From positions 1 to 21,921 of the forward strand of contig USCR01000025.1 in the NCBI GenBank assembly GCA_900553295.1: 21,921 nt of DNA, in the 5' to 3' direction. Positions within the stretch are counted from its first letter, which is position 1. Every line of letters begins with the position of its first letter. Made by a program: the position numbers and the translations under genes. The notes beneath the pieces were generated by a model that was not told the origin of the DNA, searched no databases, and saw nothing but the letters and a program-made list of their open reading frames with translations. Shown here piece after piece: positions 6,216 to 13,307 of this stretch. The DNA is from an uncultured Eubacteriales bacterium. Lineage in GTDB: Bacteria; Bacillota; Clostridia; Christensenellales; Aristaeellaceae.

Positions 6216-6805
6216 ATGCTGTTTTCCGGCATGAACTCAAGCGATATTTTGTTTCACCGGCAGGGTATGCGTTCCTTATCCTGTATACGCTCATGGCTGG
6301 CGTGATTTATGTTTTTATAAATATCTGGCAAGAGAGCAGCGCCAGTATGAACCTGACGCTTTCAGGCATGCAGCTTTCGCTGATGCTGGCGCTGGCCATG
6401 GGGTTGACGGTACTCTTTCCGCTGGTGATTTCCCGGTGGACAGTGCTCTCTTTTGCTCAGGTGGCGGCAGGCTACCTGGGGTATTACCTGCTGGGCACCG
6501 CCATGCTTTCCGTAGGCGCATGGATCAGCTCTCTGTGCACCAATCAGATTACCGCCGCCATGGCGACCCTGGGGGCCAATCTGATCATCTATCTGTGCGA
6601 GCACTATGCCGTACCACAGCTGCGCACTACACCCTTGGCGTTTCTAAATCGGGCGCTGGCCTTTTTGCCCTCATCCTCCCGGCTGGGTGATTTTGCCCAG
6701 GGCATTATCAGCCTGGCAGATGTGGTCTATTTCCTGACTTTTCCGGCTTTGATGCTATTTTATACCTGCCGGGTGCTCACCCACCGGCGCATGATGAAGG
6801 GGTGA
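6212..6805 (+). CDS. ABC-2 type permease, GldF-like, internally shortened
   Basis: This 197-residue membrane protein is the transmembrane partner of the preceding ATPase. It opens like the family (FRHELKRYFVSPAGYAFLI) and has later family blocks (AAGYLGYYLLGTAMLSVGAWISSL, then TNQITAAM). Hydrophobic segments lie near 18-38, 55-75, 85-105, 114-130 and 166-186. Homologues usually have about 240-290 residues with a conserved stretch around 'LTMR..aEErk.gT.qlLLtaPv....iV.GK' between TM1-2 and the next segments. Here MNLTLSGMQ (46-54) runs directly into LMLALAMGLTVLFPLVISRW, so roughly 50 residues are missing without loss of frame. The start overlaps the ATPase stop and the stop overlaps the next GTG start. 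The permease may be impaired, or a natural short form. Confidence 0.85.
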   Translation: MNAVFRHELKRYFVSPAGYAFLILYTLMAGVIYVFINIWQESSASMNLTLSGMQLSLMLALAMGLTVLFPLVISRWTVLSFAQVAAGYLGYYLLGTAMLSVGAWISSLCTNQITAAMATLGANLIIYLCEHYAVPQLRTTPLAFLNRALAFLPSSSRLGDFAQGIISLADVVYFLTFPALMLFYTCRVLTHRRMMKG

Positions 6806-8253
6806 AAGCGACCGTGAAAAAGATAAAACATGCATGTCCCTTCGGGCTGTACCATGCGCTGCTTTACCTGCTGGCAACTGCGGCTGCGATTCTCCTGTGC
6901 GTTTGTGCGGAACGCGCAGAGGAGCGATATTACCTCAAGTGGGATGTTTCCGCCACAAGGGTCAGCAGCTTGAGCGACTATACCCTTGCACAGCTGGAGA
7001 ACCTTGCCCAACCGGTTACCATCTATCCGGTGTATACTGCGGGTTCCACCCTTTCCCTCAAGGATTTGCAAACGGAAACCCTGCTGTGCATGCGTCTCGC
7101 GTCTTCCCTGGTAGAGGTGGAAACGATTGACCCCGTGGCGCAACCCCAGCGGCTCCAGGAACTGGCAGGGGACACGGCGGATGTGGCGGAAGGCACAGTC
7201 TTTGTCCGCAATGCCGCAGGAACCCGGGTGATTCGCCTGAACGCGGAGGATTTTCTGTTTTCCCAGCGCATTGAAGAGGACGTATATACCATCTATTGCG
7301 GGGAAGCGATGCTCATAGGCGCCATAGAACGAGCCTATGCGCCGGAGGTGCCCGCGGCATGGTTCATTACGGGCCATGGGGAAGCAACCCGGGAGGAATG
7401 CTCGCGGCTCACCTTGCAAATGCAGGCGATGGGACTGGAGGTGCACAGCGGCGCACTGGGGATGATCGAAGCCCAACCGGGGGATGTGGCGCTGCTCATG
7501 GACCCGCAAAGGGATTTGACGGAGAGCGAAGCCCTGGCCATGGCGGATTTTCTGGACAGCGGGGGTCACCTGCTGCTGGCCTGTGGGGCGGACACGCCTT
7601 GGGCAGAACTTCCCCAGTTGCAGGCGCTGTGCCAGGTATACGGGCTGGGATTCCAAGCAGGATGGGTGGTGGAGGATGCTACAGTCACCGATGCCTATGT
7701 GGAGCGCCCTGAATGGCTTTCGCCCTCGCTGTCAGGGGACAACGGCCTGGTGGATACGCTTCCCGGACGGCTGATTTTGCCTCGGGCTTGCGCGCTTGCG
7801 GTGCCAGGCATATGGCCGGGAATCACTGCCCACGTGCTGCTGACCACCTCTGAGCGAGCCGTGCTCCACACCCATACCACCGGTGACGCGCTTGCTGCTG
7901 CTCCGGGGGATACCAGCGGGCAAATGCTCCTGGCGGTGCTGTTCTGGCTGGAGAAGGGAAGCATTTTGCAATTGGCAAGCGCGGACATGCTGCGGGATCA
8001 GGCGGAAACTTCCGGCGCATCTGTGGTGGATGCCAGCGAGAACCTGGCCCTGGTGGCATGCTGGCTGGATGAAATGACCGGGCAAAAGGGCGGCGCTACC
8101 TTGGACGCCGGTGTAAAGGAATTGCCCAATCAGCTCATCCGCTTTGACAGCGAGCAGACCCGGCAACGGGTAAGCGCACTCTTCCTGACGGCACTGCCGG
8201 TGGCACTGCTGGCGCTGATGCTGGTGGTGCTGCTGCGAAGGAGGCGCTTGTGA
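6802..8253 (+). CDS. GldG-like ABC-associated protein (ABC transporter auxiliary, DUF7088-type)
   Basis: The 483-residue protein starts at a GTG overlapping the permease stop. A membrane segment near residues 18-36 is followed by a long extracytoplasmic part and a C-terminal membrane segment (about 461-478, LPVALLALMLVVLL) capped by RRRR. The segment after TM1 (WDVSATRVSSLSDYTLAQLENLAQPVTIY) is the usual opening of GldG-type proteins ('D.t....ysLs..T...l..l..pv.i'). AWFITGHGE (196-204) corresponds to the common 'v.fl.GhgE' block. The family accompanies GldA/GldF transporters; its biochemical role is not established. It overlaps the next gene by 4 bases. Length and both membrane anchors look complete. 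Confidence 0.85.
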   Translation: MKATVKKIKHACPFGLYHALLYLLATAAAILLCVCAERAEERYYLKWDVSATRVSSLSDYTLAQLENLAQPVTIYPVYTAGSTLSLKDLQTETLLCMRLASSLVEVETIDPVAQPQRLQELAGDTADVAEGTVFVRNAAGTRVIRLNAEDFLFSQRIEEDVYTIYCGEAMLIGAIERAYAPEVPAAWFITGHGEATREECSRLTLQMQAMGLEVHSGALGMIEAQPGDVALLMDPQRDLTESEALAMADFLDSGGHLLLACGADTPWAELPQLQALCQVYGLGFQAGWVVEDATVTDAYVERPEWLSPSLSGDNGLVDTLPGRLILPRACALAVPGIWPGITAHVLLTTSERAVLHTHTTGDALAAAPGDTSGQMLLAVLFWLEKGSILQLASADMLRDQAETSGASVVDASENLALVACWLDEMTGQKGGATLDAGVKELPNQLIRFDSEQTRQRVSALFLTALPVALLALMLVVLLRRRRL

Positions 8254-9170
8254 TGCACCGGGGACGTAACCTGGGCCTGACCGCTTTGGCCGCTGTGCTC
8301 CTGGGCCTGCTGTACCTTTACTTGGACGGTGGCGCACCGGGCGAACTTCCGGCGCAGGCAGTTGAATCAACCCCAGCCTACTGGATGCTCTATGAGCGGG
8401 ACCCCAGCGAATTCCGCAACATGACGGTAACGCTTGCCAGCGGGGAGAGCTACCGTGTACGCTCCGACATGGTGTTTCAGGACGGGCAACTTCTGGGCGT
8501 ACAAAACACCCTGGGACAGCCCGTGGTGGTGGAGCATCAGCCTGGCTTTGCCCTGGACGTTACCGGGTATCAGATGATGCTGCTGGTGGCGCAGCACATC
8601 CCTGTCACCGCCAAGTATGACGCATTGGACCTGGAAGCGTGCGGCCTGGCCAGCCCTGCCGCGCGGCTGGAGATCGCCTATGCTGACGGGGAAACACTTA
8701 CCCTTTCCATTGGTAACCTGACTGCCTCGGGTGCCTCCTGCTATGTAAGGCTGTCCGGGGATACAGCGGTGTATCTTGCACCCTATGACCTGCATCAGGT
8801 CATGACCCGCTCCCTGAAGGAGCAACATGTCCTTCCTGGCCCGCTGAATGTGGATGTGGACAGTGCAGTGCAGATCGCTGTGGATGGCCCCACGGTGGAA
8901 CGCGTAATTGCCACGCGCTACGGTGGCGACCGCTTGCTTCCCTGGCGGATGGATACACCCCTGGTTCATGACGGCAGTACAGAGCGTATTGCAGCATTCC
9001 TTGCAGGCCTGTGCGCTGTGCATGCCGAGGCCTATGAGACCACTGTGGAGGATGCGGCAGCGCTGGCAGCCTATGGCCTGGATGAGCCGCTGCGGCGTAT
9101 TGCTGCGTTCTCTGATGGAACAATCCGCGACATTCATGTGGGCGCGGATGCTGGCGGCGGCATGGTGTAA
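8250..9170 (+). CDS. DUF4340-domain protein, apparently C-terminally truncated
   Basis: This 306-residue protein has an N-terminal membrane anchor (LGLTALAAVLLGLLYLYL) and an extracytoplasmic part with DUF4340 hallmarks: a repeated 'YGLdeP..r......dG....ihVG' block is seen as CGLASPAARLEIAYADGETL and then YGLDEPLRRIAAFSDGTIRD. DUF4340 proteins regularly follow GldG genes. The last block stops at IHVGADAGGGMV, where homologues continue with a strand ending near 'y.r..gs..vy.v' and often a further repeat. The +1 frame also ends soon after (9186), so one frameshift would not restore it. It is the last gene of the operon; a stem-loop follows at 9190. Function unknown. Confidence 0.8.
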   Translation: MMHRGRNLGLTALAAVLLGLLYLYLDGGAPGELPAQAVESTPAYWMLYERDPSEFRNMTVTLASGESYRVRSDMVFQDGQLLGVQNTLGQPVVVEHQPGFALDVTGYQMMLLVAQHIPVTAKYDALDLEACGLASPAARLEIAYADGETLTLSIGNLTASGASCYVRLSGDTAVYLAPYDLHQVMTRSLKEQHVLPGPLNVDVDSAVQIAVDGPTVERVIATRYGGDRLLPWRMDTPLVHDGSTERIAAFLAGLCAVHAEAYETTVEDAAALAAYGLDEPLRRIAAFSDGTIRDIHVGADAGGGMV

Positions 9171-9189
9171 GCTGCTTCATACATAAATA

Positions 9190-9217
9190 AGCTCCCTCTG
9201 CTAAAAACAGAAGGAGC
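9190..9217 (+). terminator. Stem-loop after the Gld-type operon
   Basis: AGCTCCCTCTG (9190-9200) pairs with CAGAAGGAGCT (9207-9217) with one mismatch and a short A-rich loop. It follows the DUF4340 stop by about 20 bases. There is no clean T tract on either strand (plus side ATAAAAGTATTT), so termination would be imperfect. Confidence 0.45.
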
Positions 9218-9234
9218 TATAAAAGTATTTCCTG

Positions 9235-9316
9235 ACGCAATGCAAGCGCTTTGTTGAAGAATGCCCAGGATAGGCGTGGGAACCGCTATGCTATCCTGGG
9301 CCAAGGCACGCAATGC
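9235..9316. repeat. Inverted repeat bracketed by a 9-bp direct repeat
   Basis: ACGCAATGC occurs at 9235-9243 and again at 9308-9316. Between them GCCCAGGATAG (9263-9273) and CTATCCTGGGC (9291-9301) form a perfect 11-bp inverted repeat with a 17-base loop. The rest of 9221-9420, between the convergent Gld operon and sugar operon, holds nothing else I can support. It could be a bidirectional terminator or the scar of a small insertion. Confidence 0.5.
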
Positions 9317-9420
9317 GCTTATACTTTCTAATGCAACCTAAAGGAGCCTGGCCCTTTGCCGCGTCATGGCCTCAGCCCTTTGCAAATAGCTTTTCTAGCG
9401 GAAGCCGAGACTTGATGGAC

Positions 9421-10164
9421 TTAGGCTTGCATTTCATCGGGATAAAGCTCTTTGCGTACAGCGAAAGCCACATCCGGTTTATTGGTGATCACATCCAGCC
9501 CCATGCCCATGACAAAGGCCAACTCCTCAGGCTCATCAGGCGCCCAGACCCGGCACTTGAGCCCGGCAGACAGGCATTCTTCCACATAGCCTGGGGTATA
9601 GGTATACAGAAAGTCCGGATGAATACCATCGCAGCCAAGCATTTTCGTATAGTCCACCTGCCGGTAGATGGGTTGATAGAAGCCAAGGTTGCACTCCGCA
9701 GCGGGATTGATTTGCTTCATGTGCACCAGCGAAACATGGTTATTTCCTGAGTAAATCACGCGGTCCTCCATGCCGCAAGCGCGGACAATGGCACAGATAG
9801 CTTCTTCCAGGCCACAGGGTTGATCCAGGTTGGTCTTCAACTCGATGTTCACATCCAGGTCAATCTCTTTGGCCATCTGAAGCAGCTCTTCCAGGGTGGG
9901 AATCCGCTCACCCCGGTATGCGTCCATGCCATAGCTGAAATCCAGCTGCTTTAGTTCCTTCAGCGTACGGTCCTTGAGCAAGTTATGGCAACCTGTGGTG
10001 CGGAAGGTATCGCTGTCATGGATAATGACAACTTGTCTGTCCTTGGTAAACTGCGCATCGCATTCCACGCCATCGGCGCCCATTTCTTTTGCCAAACGAA
10101 ATGCGGCCAGTGTGTTTTCAGGCGCGTAAGCCGATGCGCCGCGATGTCCCCAAATCTTTAACAT
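9421..10164 (-). CDS. Glycerophosphodiester phosphodiesterase (cytoplasmic, UgpQ-type)
   Basis: This 247-residue enzyme hydrolyses glycerophosphodiesters to glycerol-3-phosphate and an alcohol. The GDPD TIM-barrel signatures are complete: GHRGASAYAPENT with H7, R8, E16 and N17; VECDAQFTKD with metal ligands E34 and D36; and VVIIHD with H49 and D50. Later family blocks include NIELKT and VRVWAPDEPEE-like CRVWAPDEPEELAF before the final strand VITNKPD. There is no signal peptide, so it acts in the cytoplasm. The start follows the permease stop by 6 bases and uses AGGGGTGAAAG as ribosome site. It is the last gene of the sugar ABC operon, as ugpQ is in ugp operons, suggesting the importer brings in a phosphodiester; the true substrate is unknown. 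Confidence 0.94.
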   Translation of the reverse strand: MLKIWGHRGASAYAPENTLAAFRLAKEMGADGVECDAQFTKDRQVVIIHDSDTFRTTGCHNLLKDRTLKELKQLDFSYGMDAYRGERIPTLEELLQMAKEIDLDVNIELKTNLDQPCGLEEAICAIVRACGMEDRVIYSGNNHVSLVHMKQINPAAECNLGFYQPIYRQVDYTKMLGCDGIHPDFLYTYTPGYVEECLSAGLKCRVWAPDEPEELAFVMGMGLDVITNKPDVAFAVRKELYPDEMQA

Positions 10165-10170
10165 ACTCTT

Positions 10171-11010
10171 TCACCCCTTGACGCTGCCACTCGTCAGCCC
10201 TTCAATAAAACTATCCTGCATGAGCAGATACAATACGACCATAGGTGCAATGGAAATCACGCCGGACGTGAAAACCCGTGCAAAATTATTGTTGTACTCC
10301 GTGGTAAACTTCACAAAGCGCGTGGAAACCGTGCGCAGCGAGTCCCTGGTAACAAAGGTATTTGCGAAGGTGAACTCGTTCCAGCAGGAAAGGACCGTAA
10401 GCAACATGACTGTCATAATAATCGATTTAGCCAGGGGAAGCGTGATGCGCAGAAAAGCCGTAAGCTCCGTGCAACCATCCACTTTTGCCGACTCTTCAAG
10501 TTCCCGGGGAATGCCCAGCAAGAATGTGCGCAGCAAAAGCAGTTTGAAGGGTATATTGCTTGCAGCATATACAATGATCAGGCTCAGATGCGTATTGCTT
10601 AGCCCTATCTGGTTAAACAGATAATACGTGGGAATCAGGTAGGCAAAGGAGGGAATGGCCATGCCGAACAGGAAATATGCCACAAAGAAATTCCTGCCCT
10701 TAAATTCAATCTTTGCCAATGCATATGCGGCCAGGCTGATGACAACAATGGTAATCAGAATGGTCCACACGCAAATCCAAATGCTGTTCAGAAACGCTTG
10801 CGCATAGCCGCCTGCCACCCAGGTATCAGCATAGTTTTCCAGGGTCCATGTGGTTGGCAGTCCAAGAGGATGCGCTTTGATTTCTGCATCAGGGCGAAAG
10901 GAGTTGAACAGCAGCTGAATCAGCGGGAAAATTTCAAAAATGGCCAGAAGAATAATCAACGCCCACTTTCCCGTTTTGCCAATCACAGAAGCAGGCCGGA
11001 TCTTTTTCAT
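10171..11010 (-). CDS. Carbohydrate ABC transporter permease, MalG/UgpE-like
   Basis: This 279-residue protein is the second membrane subunit of the CUT1-type sugar importer. It starts at the ATG at 11010 (MKKIRPASVIGK), overlapping the stop of the preceding permease by 4 bases (ATGA); a longer open frame to 11190 is antisense noise. Six membrane segments are apparent, beginning with WALIILLAIFEIFPLIQLLF. The EAA loop that contacts the ATPase is ELEESAKVDGCTELTAF with the following LRITLPL. The MalG-type start (NSFRPDAEIK, then LENYADTW) and end (YLLMQDSFIEGLTSGSVKG) are intact. No ATP-binding subunit is encoded in the operon, so a shared MsmK/UgpC-type ATPase elsewhere is expected, which is normal for Firmicutes CUT1 systems. 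Confidence 0.94.
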   Translation of the reverse strand: MKKIRPASVIGKTGKWALIILLAIFEIFPLIQLLFNSFRPDAEIKAHPLGLPTTWTLENYADTWVAGGYAQAFLNSIWICVWTILITIVVISLAAYALAKIEFKGRNFFVAYFLFGMAIPSFAYLIPTYYLFNQIGLSNTHLSLIIVYAASNIPFKLLLLRTFLLGIPRELEESAKVDGCTELTAFLRITLPLAKSIIMTVMLLTVLSCWNEFTFANTFVTRDSLRTVSTRFVKFTTEYNNNFARVFTSGVISIAPMVVLYLLMQDSFIEGLTSGSVKG

Positions 11011-11906
11011 ACGTCCCACCCTCTCTTTTTTACAACTTGCAGGATTGCATATGCAAGAACCGACAGTAATGTCTGGAATACGCAAATCGTGCTGGCATAA
11101 CCCGTACGGTAGAAGGAATACGCATTGCGATAGACGAGCGTGGAAATCAGCTCGCTTGCATTGCCGGGACCACCGCCCGTCATAACCCATACATAATCAA
11201 AGGTCAGGAATGACCACATGATAATCGTTATGACAATAAAGGTAAGGGTGGGCATAATGCTGGGAATTGTAATATTGGTAAATTCCTGCCATTGGGAGGC
11301 GCCCTCGACCTTGGCAGACTCATACAGTGTGGGCTCTACCTGCTGCAAGGCGCCCAGGAACATCACCATGACAAAGCCCCAGAAGTGCCACAGGTCCACA
11401 AATGCAACGGAGTAAAGTGCTATCTCTTTATTTCCAAGCCAAAGCGTCTTGCCCAGTTCTGTCAAGCCAATGGCTTTGAACACGCTGTTAATCCCAAAAT
11501 ATGGGTTGAGGTAAGAGCACCAGATTCGTCCGGCCATGGCGGCGGCAATGATATACGGCAGGAAATAAATTGTCCTGAAGAACATCTGCGATTTTTTCAG
11601 CTTACTAACCCAAAGCGCCATCAGCAGACCCAGGGCCACAGGGACTGTGATAAAAATAGCGATCCATTTGAAGTTGTTTTGCAGGGCCACATAAAACTCA
11701 GGATCTTGGAACATCTCCTGATAATTCTGCACCCCAATAAATGTAGCCTGGCCAATGCCATTCCAGTCAAAGAAGGAATAAAATACAGTGGCCAGCGAAG
11801 GCAGGGCAATAAAGACAAAATGCAACAGGAAAGCAGGTAGTACAAAGAAATAGACAAGCCATTTCTTTTGCTTCCTTGCCTGCTTGGTCACGGTGGTAGC
11901 CTGCAT
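11007..11906 (-). CDS. Carbohydrate ABC transporter permease, MalF/UgpA-like
   Basis: This 299-residue protein is the first membrane subunit of the importer. Two ATGs compete: 11912 has its ribosome site almost touching it, while 11906 lies 8 bases after AAAGGAG and is preferred. The N-terminal cytoplasmic KQARKQKK leads into the first membrane segment (WLVYFFVLPAFLLHFVFIAL) and the family motif FYSFFDWNG. The EAA loop is YESAKVEGASQWQEF followed by TNITIPSIMP. The typical VWVMTGGGPGNASEL block and the tail VVKKRGWDV are present. It overlaps the downstream permease by 4 bases and follows the binding-protein gene after a 66-base gap that holds a strong stem-loop. Confidence 0.94.
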   Translation of the reverse strand: MQATTVTKQARKQKKWLVYFFVLPAFLLHFVFIALPSLATVFYSFFDWNGIGQATFIGVQNYQEMFQDPEFYVALQNNFKWIAIFITVPVALGLLMALWVSKLKKSQMFFRTIYFLPYIIAAAMAGRIWCSYLNPYFGINSVFKAIGLTELGKTLWLGNKEIALYSVAFVDLWHFWGFVMVMFLGALQQVEPTLYESAKVEGASQWQEFTNITIPSIMPTLTFIVITIIMWSFLTFDYVWVMTGGGPGNASELISTLVYRNAYSFYRTGYASTICVFQTLLSVLAYAILQVVKKRGWDV

Positions 11907-11926
11907 ATCCATGCTCCTTTCATAGA

Positions 11927-11953
11927 GGGCCGCGAGAAAAACTCTCGCGGCCC
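11927..11953 (-). promoter_or_regulatory. Intercistronic stem-loop between binding protein and permease genes
   Basis: GGGCCGCGAGA (11927-11937) and TCTCGCGGCCC (11943-11953) form a perfect 11-bp GC-rich stem with a 5-base loop. No T tract follows on the minus strand. Such stems after binding-protein genes, as in malE-malF, protect upstream mRNA or partly stop transcription so the binding protein is made in excess. Confidence 0.65.
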
Positions 11954-11972
11954 ATCAGTCTAAGCGGCTACG

Positions 11973-13283
11973 TTACATGACTGGAGGCACGGTACCGTTT
12001 GCAATATGTACATCCAGCATCTTCTGCATTTCACTCAGATAATCTTCCAAGGCCAGGTCGCCCATCAGGTAGGCGTCCGCCTTTTCATACATGTAGATGC
12101 GAACATCCTGGGGGAAGAACGTCCAAGTGCAATGGCCCACGTTGCCCTCTTCCATGGCCTTTTCCGTCAGCTCCAGCTTGTCTACCACAGGCTGGGGCAG
12201 CTTGCCGGTAAGATACTGTTCATCCAGGGGAATGCAGTTTACCTGGGCGCCGGCCTCAACGCTGGCGGCATACAGGTCAGGGCGGTTGTAAAGAATATCC
12301 AGCAGTTCAAAAATCAGTTCTTGCTTTTCGGGAGAGCAGCTGGCGTTCACCGCATAGCAGCCACCCACGGACAGTGCGTAGGTCTGCGGAACACCTTCAC
12401 GGAAGGACGGGGGCAGCGTGATGTACTGATTCATGTTGTTCTCAATACCGTTGAGCACAAACCAGTCGCCTTCCATGTTCAGCACCGTCATGCCGCTGTA
12501 ATACATCGCCCGGCCATCGTCAGTGGTCACGGCAAAGGTGTCCTGGTTGCCAATGATGCCGGTATCCCACATTTCCTTATAAGTGGTAAATACCCCGGAG
12601 ATTTCCGGATCAAAGAAGGTTTTCCGGCCTTCCAGCAGGTCCTTGGTGGCTTCACGGCCAGCATAGCAGCCGAACAGCGTAGAATACCACCATTCATTGC
12701 GCCGCGGGATATTCTGCGTGCCCAGGATCATGGGCGCCACAAATCCGGCTTCCCGGATTTCAGCGGCCAGCGTTTTCAGCTCCTCATACGTGGTGGGCAT
12801 GGTCCAGCCATACTGATCCATAATATCCTTGTTGCCATAGAACAGCATACCTTCATACTGCGCAGGAACACCGGTGACAACGCCTTCAGGGGTGGTGGTA
12901 ACATCCAAGGCCCAGTCATAAATGACTTTGTCCCAGCCGTATTTTTCCACAGCGGGGGCCAGGTCCACCGTGCGTCCGCTCTCATAGAGCTCCAGGGCGT
13001 CGGAAGGACCATCAATGCTCATCAGATCGGGGCCGGTGCCAGCCGCCAGGGCAATCTTCACCTGCTTGGTGATATCCTGCGTGGGCTGCCAGTCAATGAC
13101 CACATTGGGGTGCTTTTCCAGGAAAGGCTTGATGACAAATTCATTGCGCTGATACCAGCCGTCCTCGCCGGTACGGTCGTCCATCCAGGTAATCGTGATG
13201 ACCTCTTCTTCCGCGACGGCTGCCAGCGGAATCAGGCTCGCCAACATCATGGCAGCCAGCAACAGGGAGACCAATCGTTTCAT
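11973..13283 (-). CDS. Extracellular sugar-binding protein of ABC importer (family 1, COG1653)
   Basis: This 436-residue protein captures the substrate of the importer outside the cell. Residues 1-24 are a signal peptide (MKRLVSLLLAAMMLASLIPL, ending AAVA before EEE); there is no cysteine for lipid anchoring. The mature start VITITWMDDRTGEDGW, then IKPFLEKHPNVVIDWQP and ALAAGTGPDLMSIDG, follows the family pattern of strand, helix and the GTGPDl motif. Later blocks include PTTYEELKTLAAEIREAG, then GMTVLNMEGDWFV. The ATG follows AAGGAGGT by 7 bases. It lies 24 bases downstream of the LacI-ribokinase gene, so they are cotranscribed. The closest functional guess is a UgpB/monosaccharide- or glycerophosphodiester-type ligand; this rests on the neighbouring kinase and phosphodiesterase. 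Confidence 0.93.
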   Translation of the reverse strand: MKRLVSLLLAAMMLASLIPLAAVAEEEVITITWMDDRTGEDGWYQRNEFVIKPFLEKHPNVVIDWQPTQDITKQVKIALAAGTGPDLMSIDGPSDALELYESGRTVDLAPAVEKYGWDKVIYDWALDVTTTPEGVVTGVPAQYEGMLFYGNKDIMDQYGWTMPTTYEELKTLAAEIREAGFVAPMILGTQNIPRRNEWWYSTLFGCYAGREATKDLLEGRKTFFDPEISGVFTTYKEMWDTGIIGNQDTFAVTTDDGRAMYYSGMTVLNMEGDWFVLNGIENNMNQYITLPPSFREGVPQTYALSVGGCYAVNASCSPEKQELIFELLDILYNRPDLYAASVEAGAQVNCIPLDEQYLTGKLPQPVVDKLELTEKAMEEGNVGHCTWTFFPQDVRIYMYEKADAYLMGDLALEDYLSEMQKMLDVHIANGTVPPVM

Positions 13284-13307
13284 TCTCGTTTACCTCCTTG
13301 CCTATAT

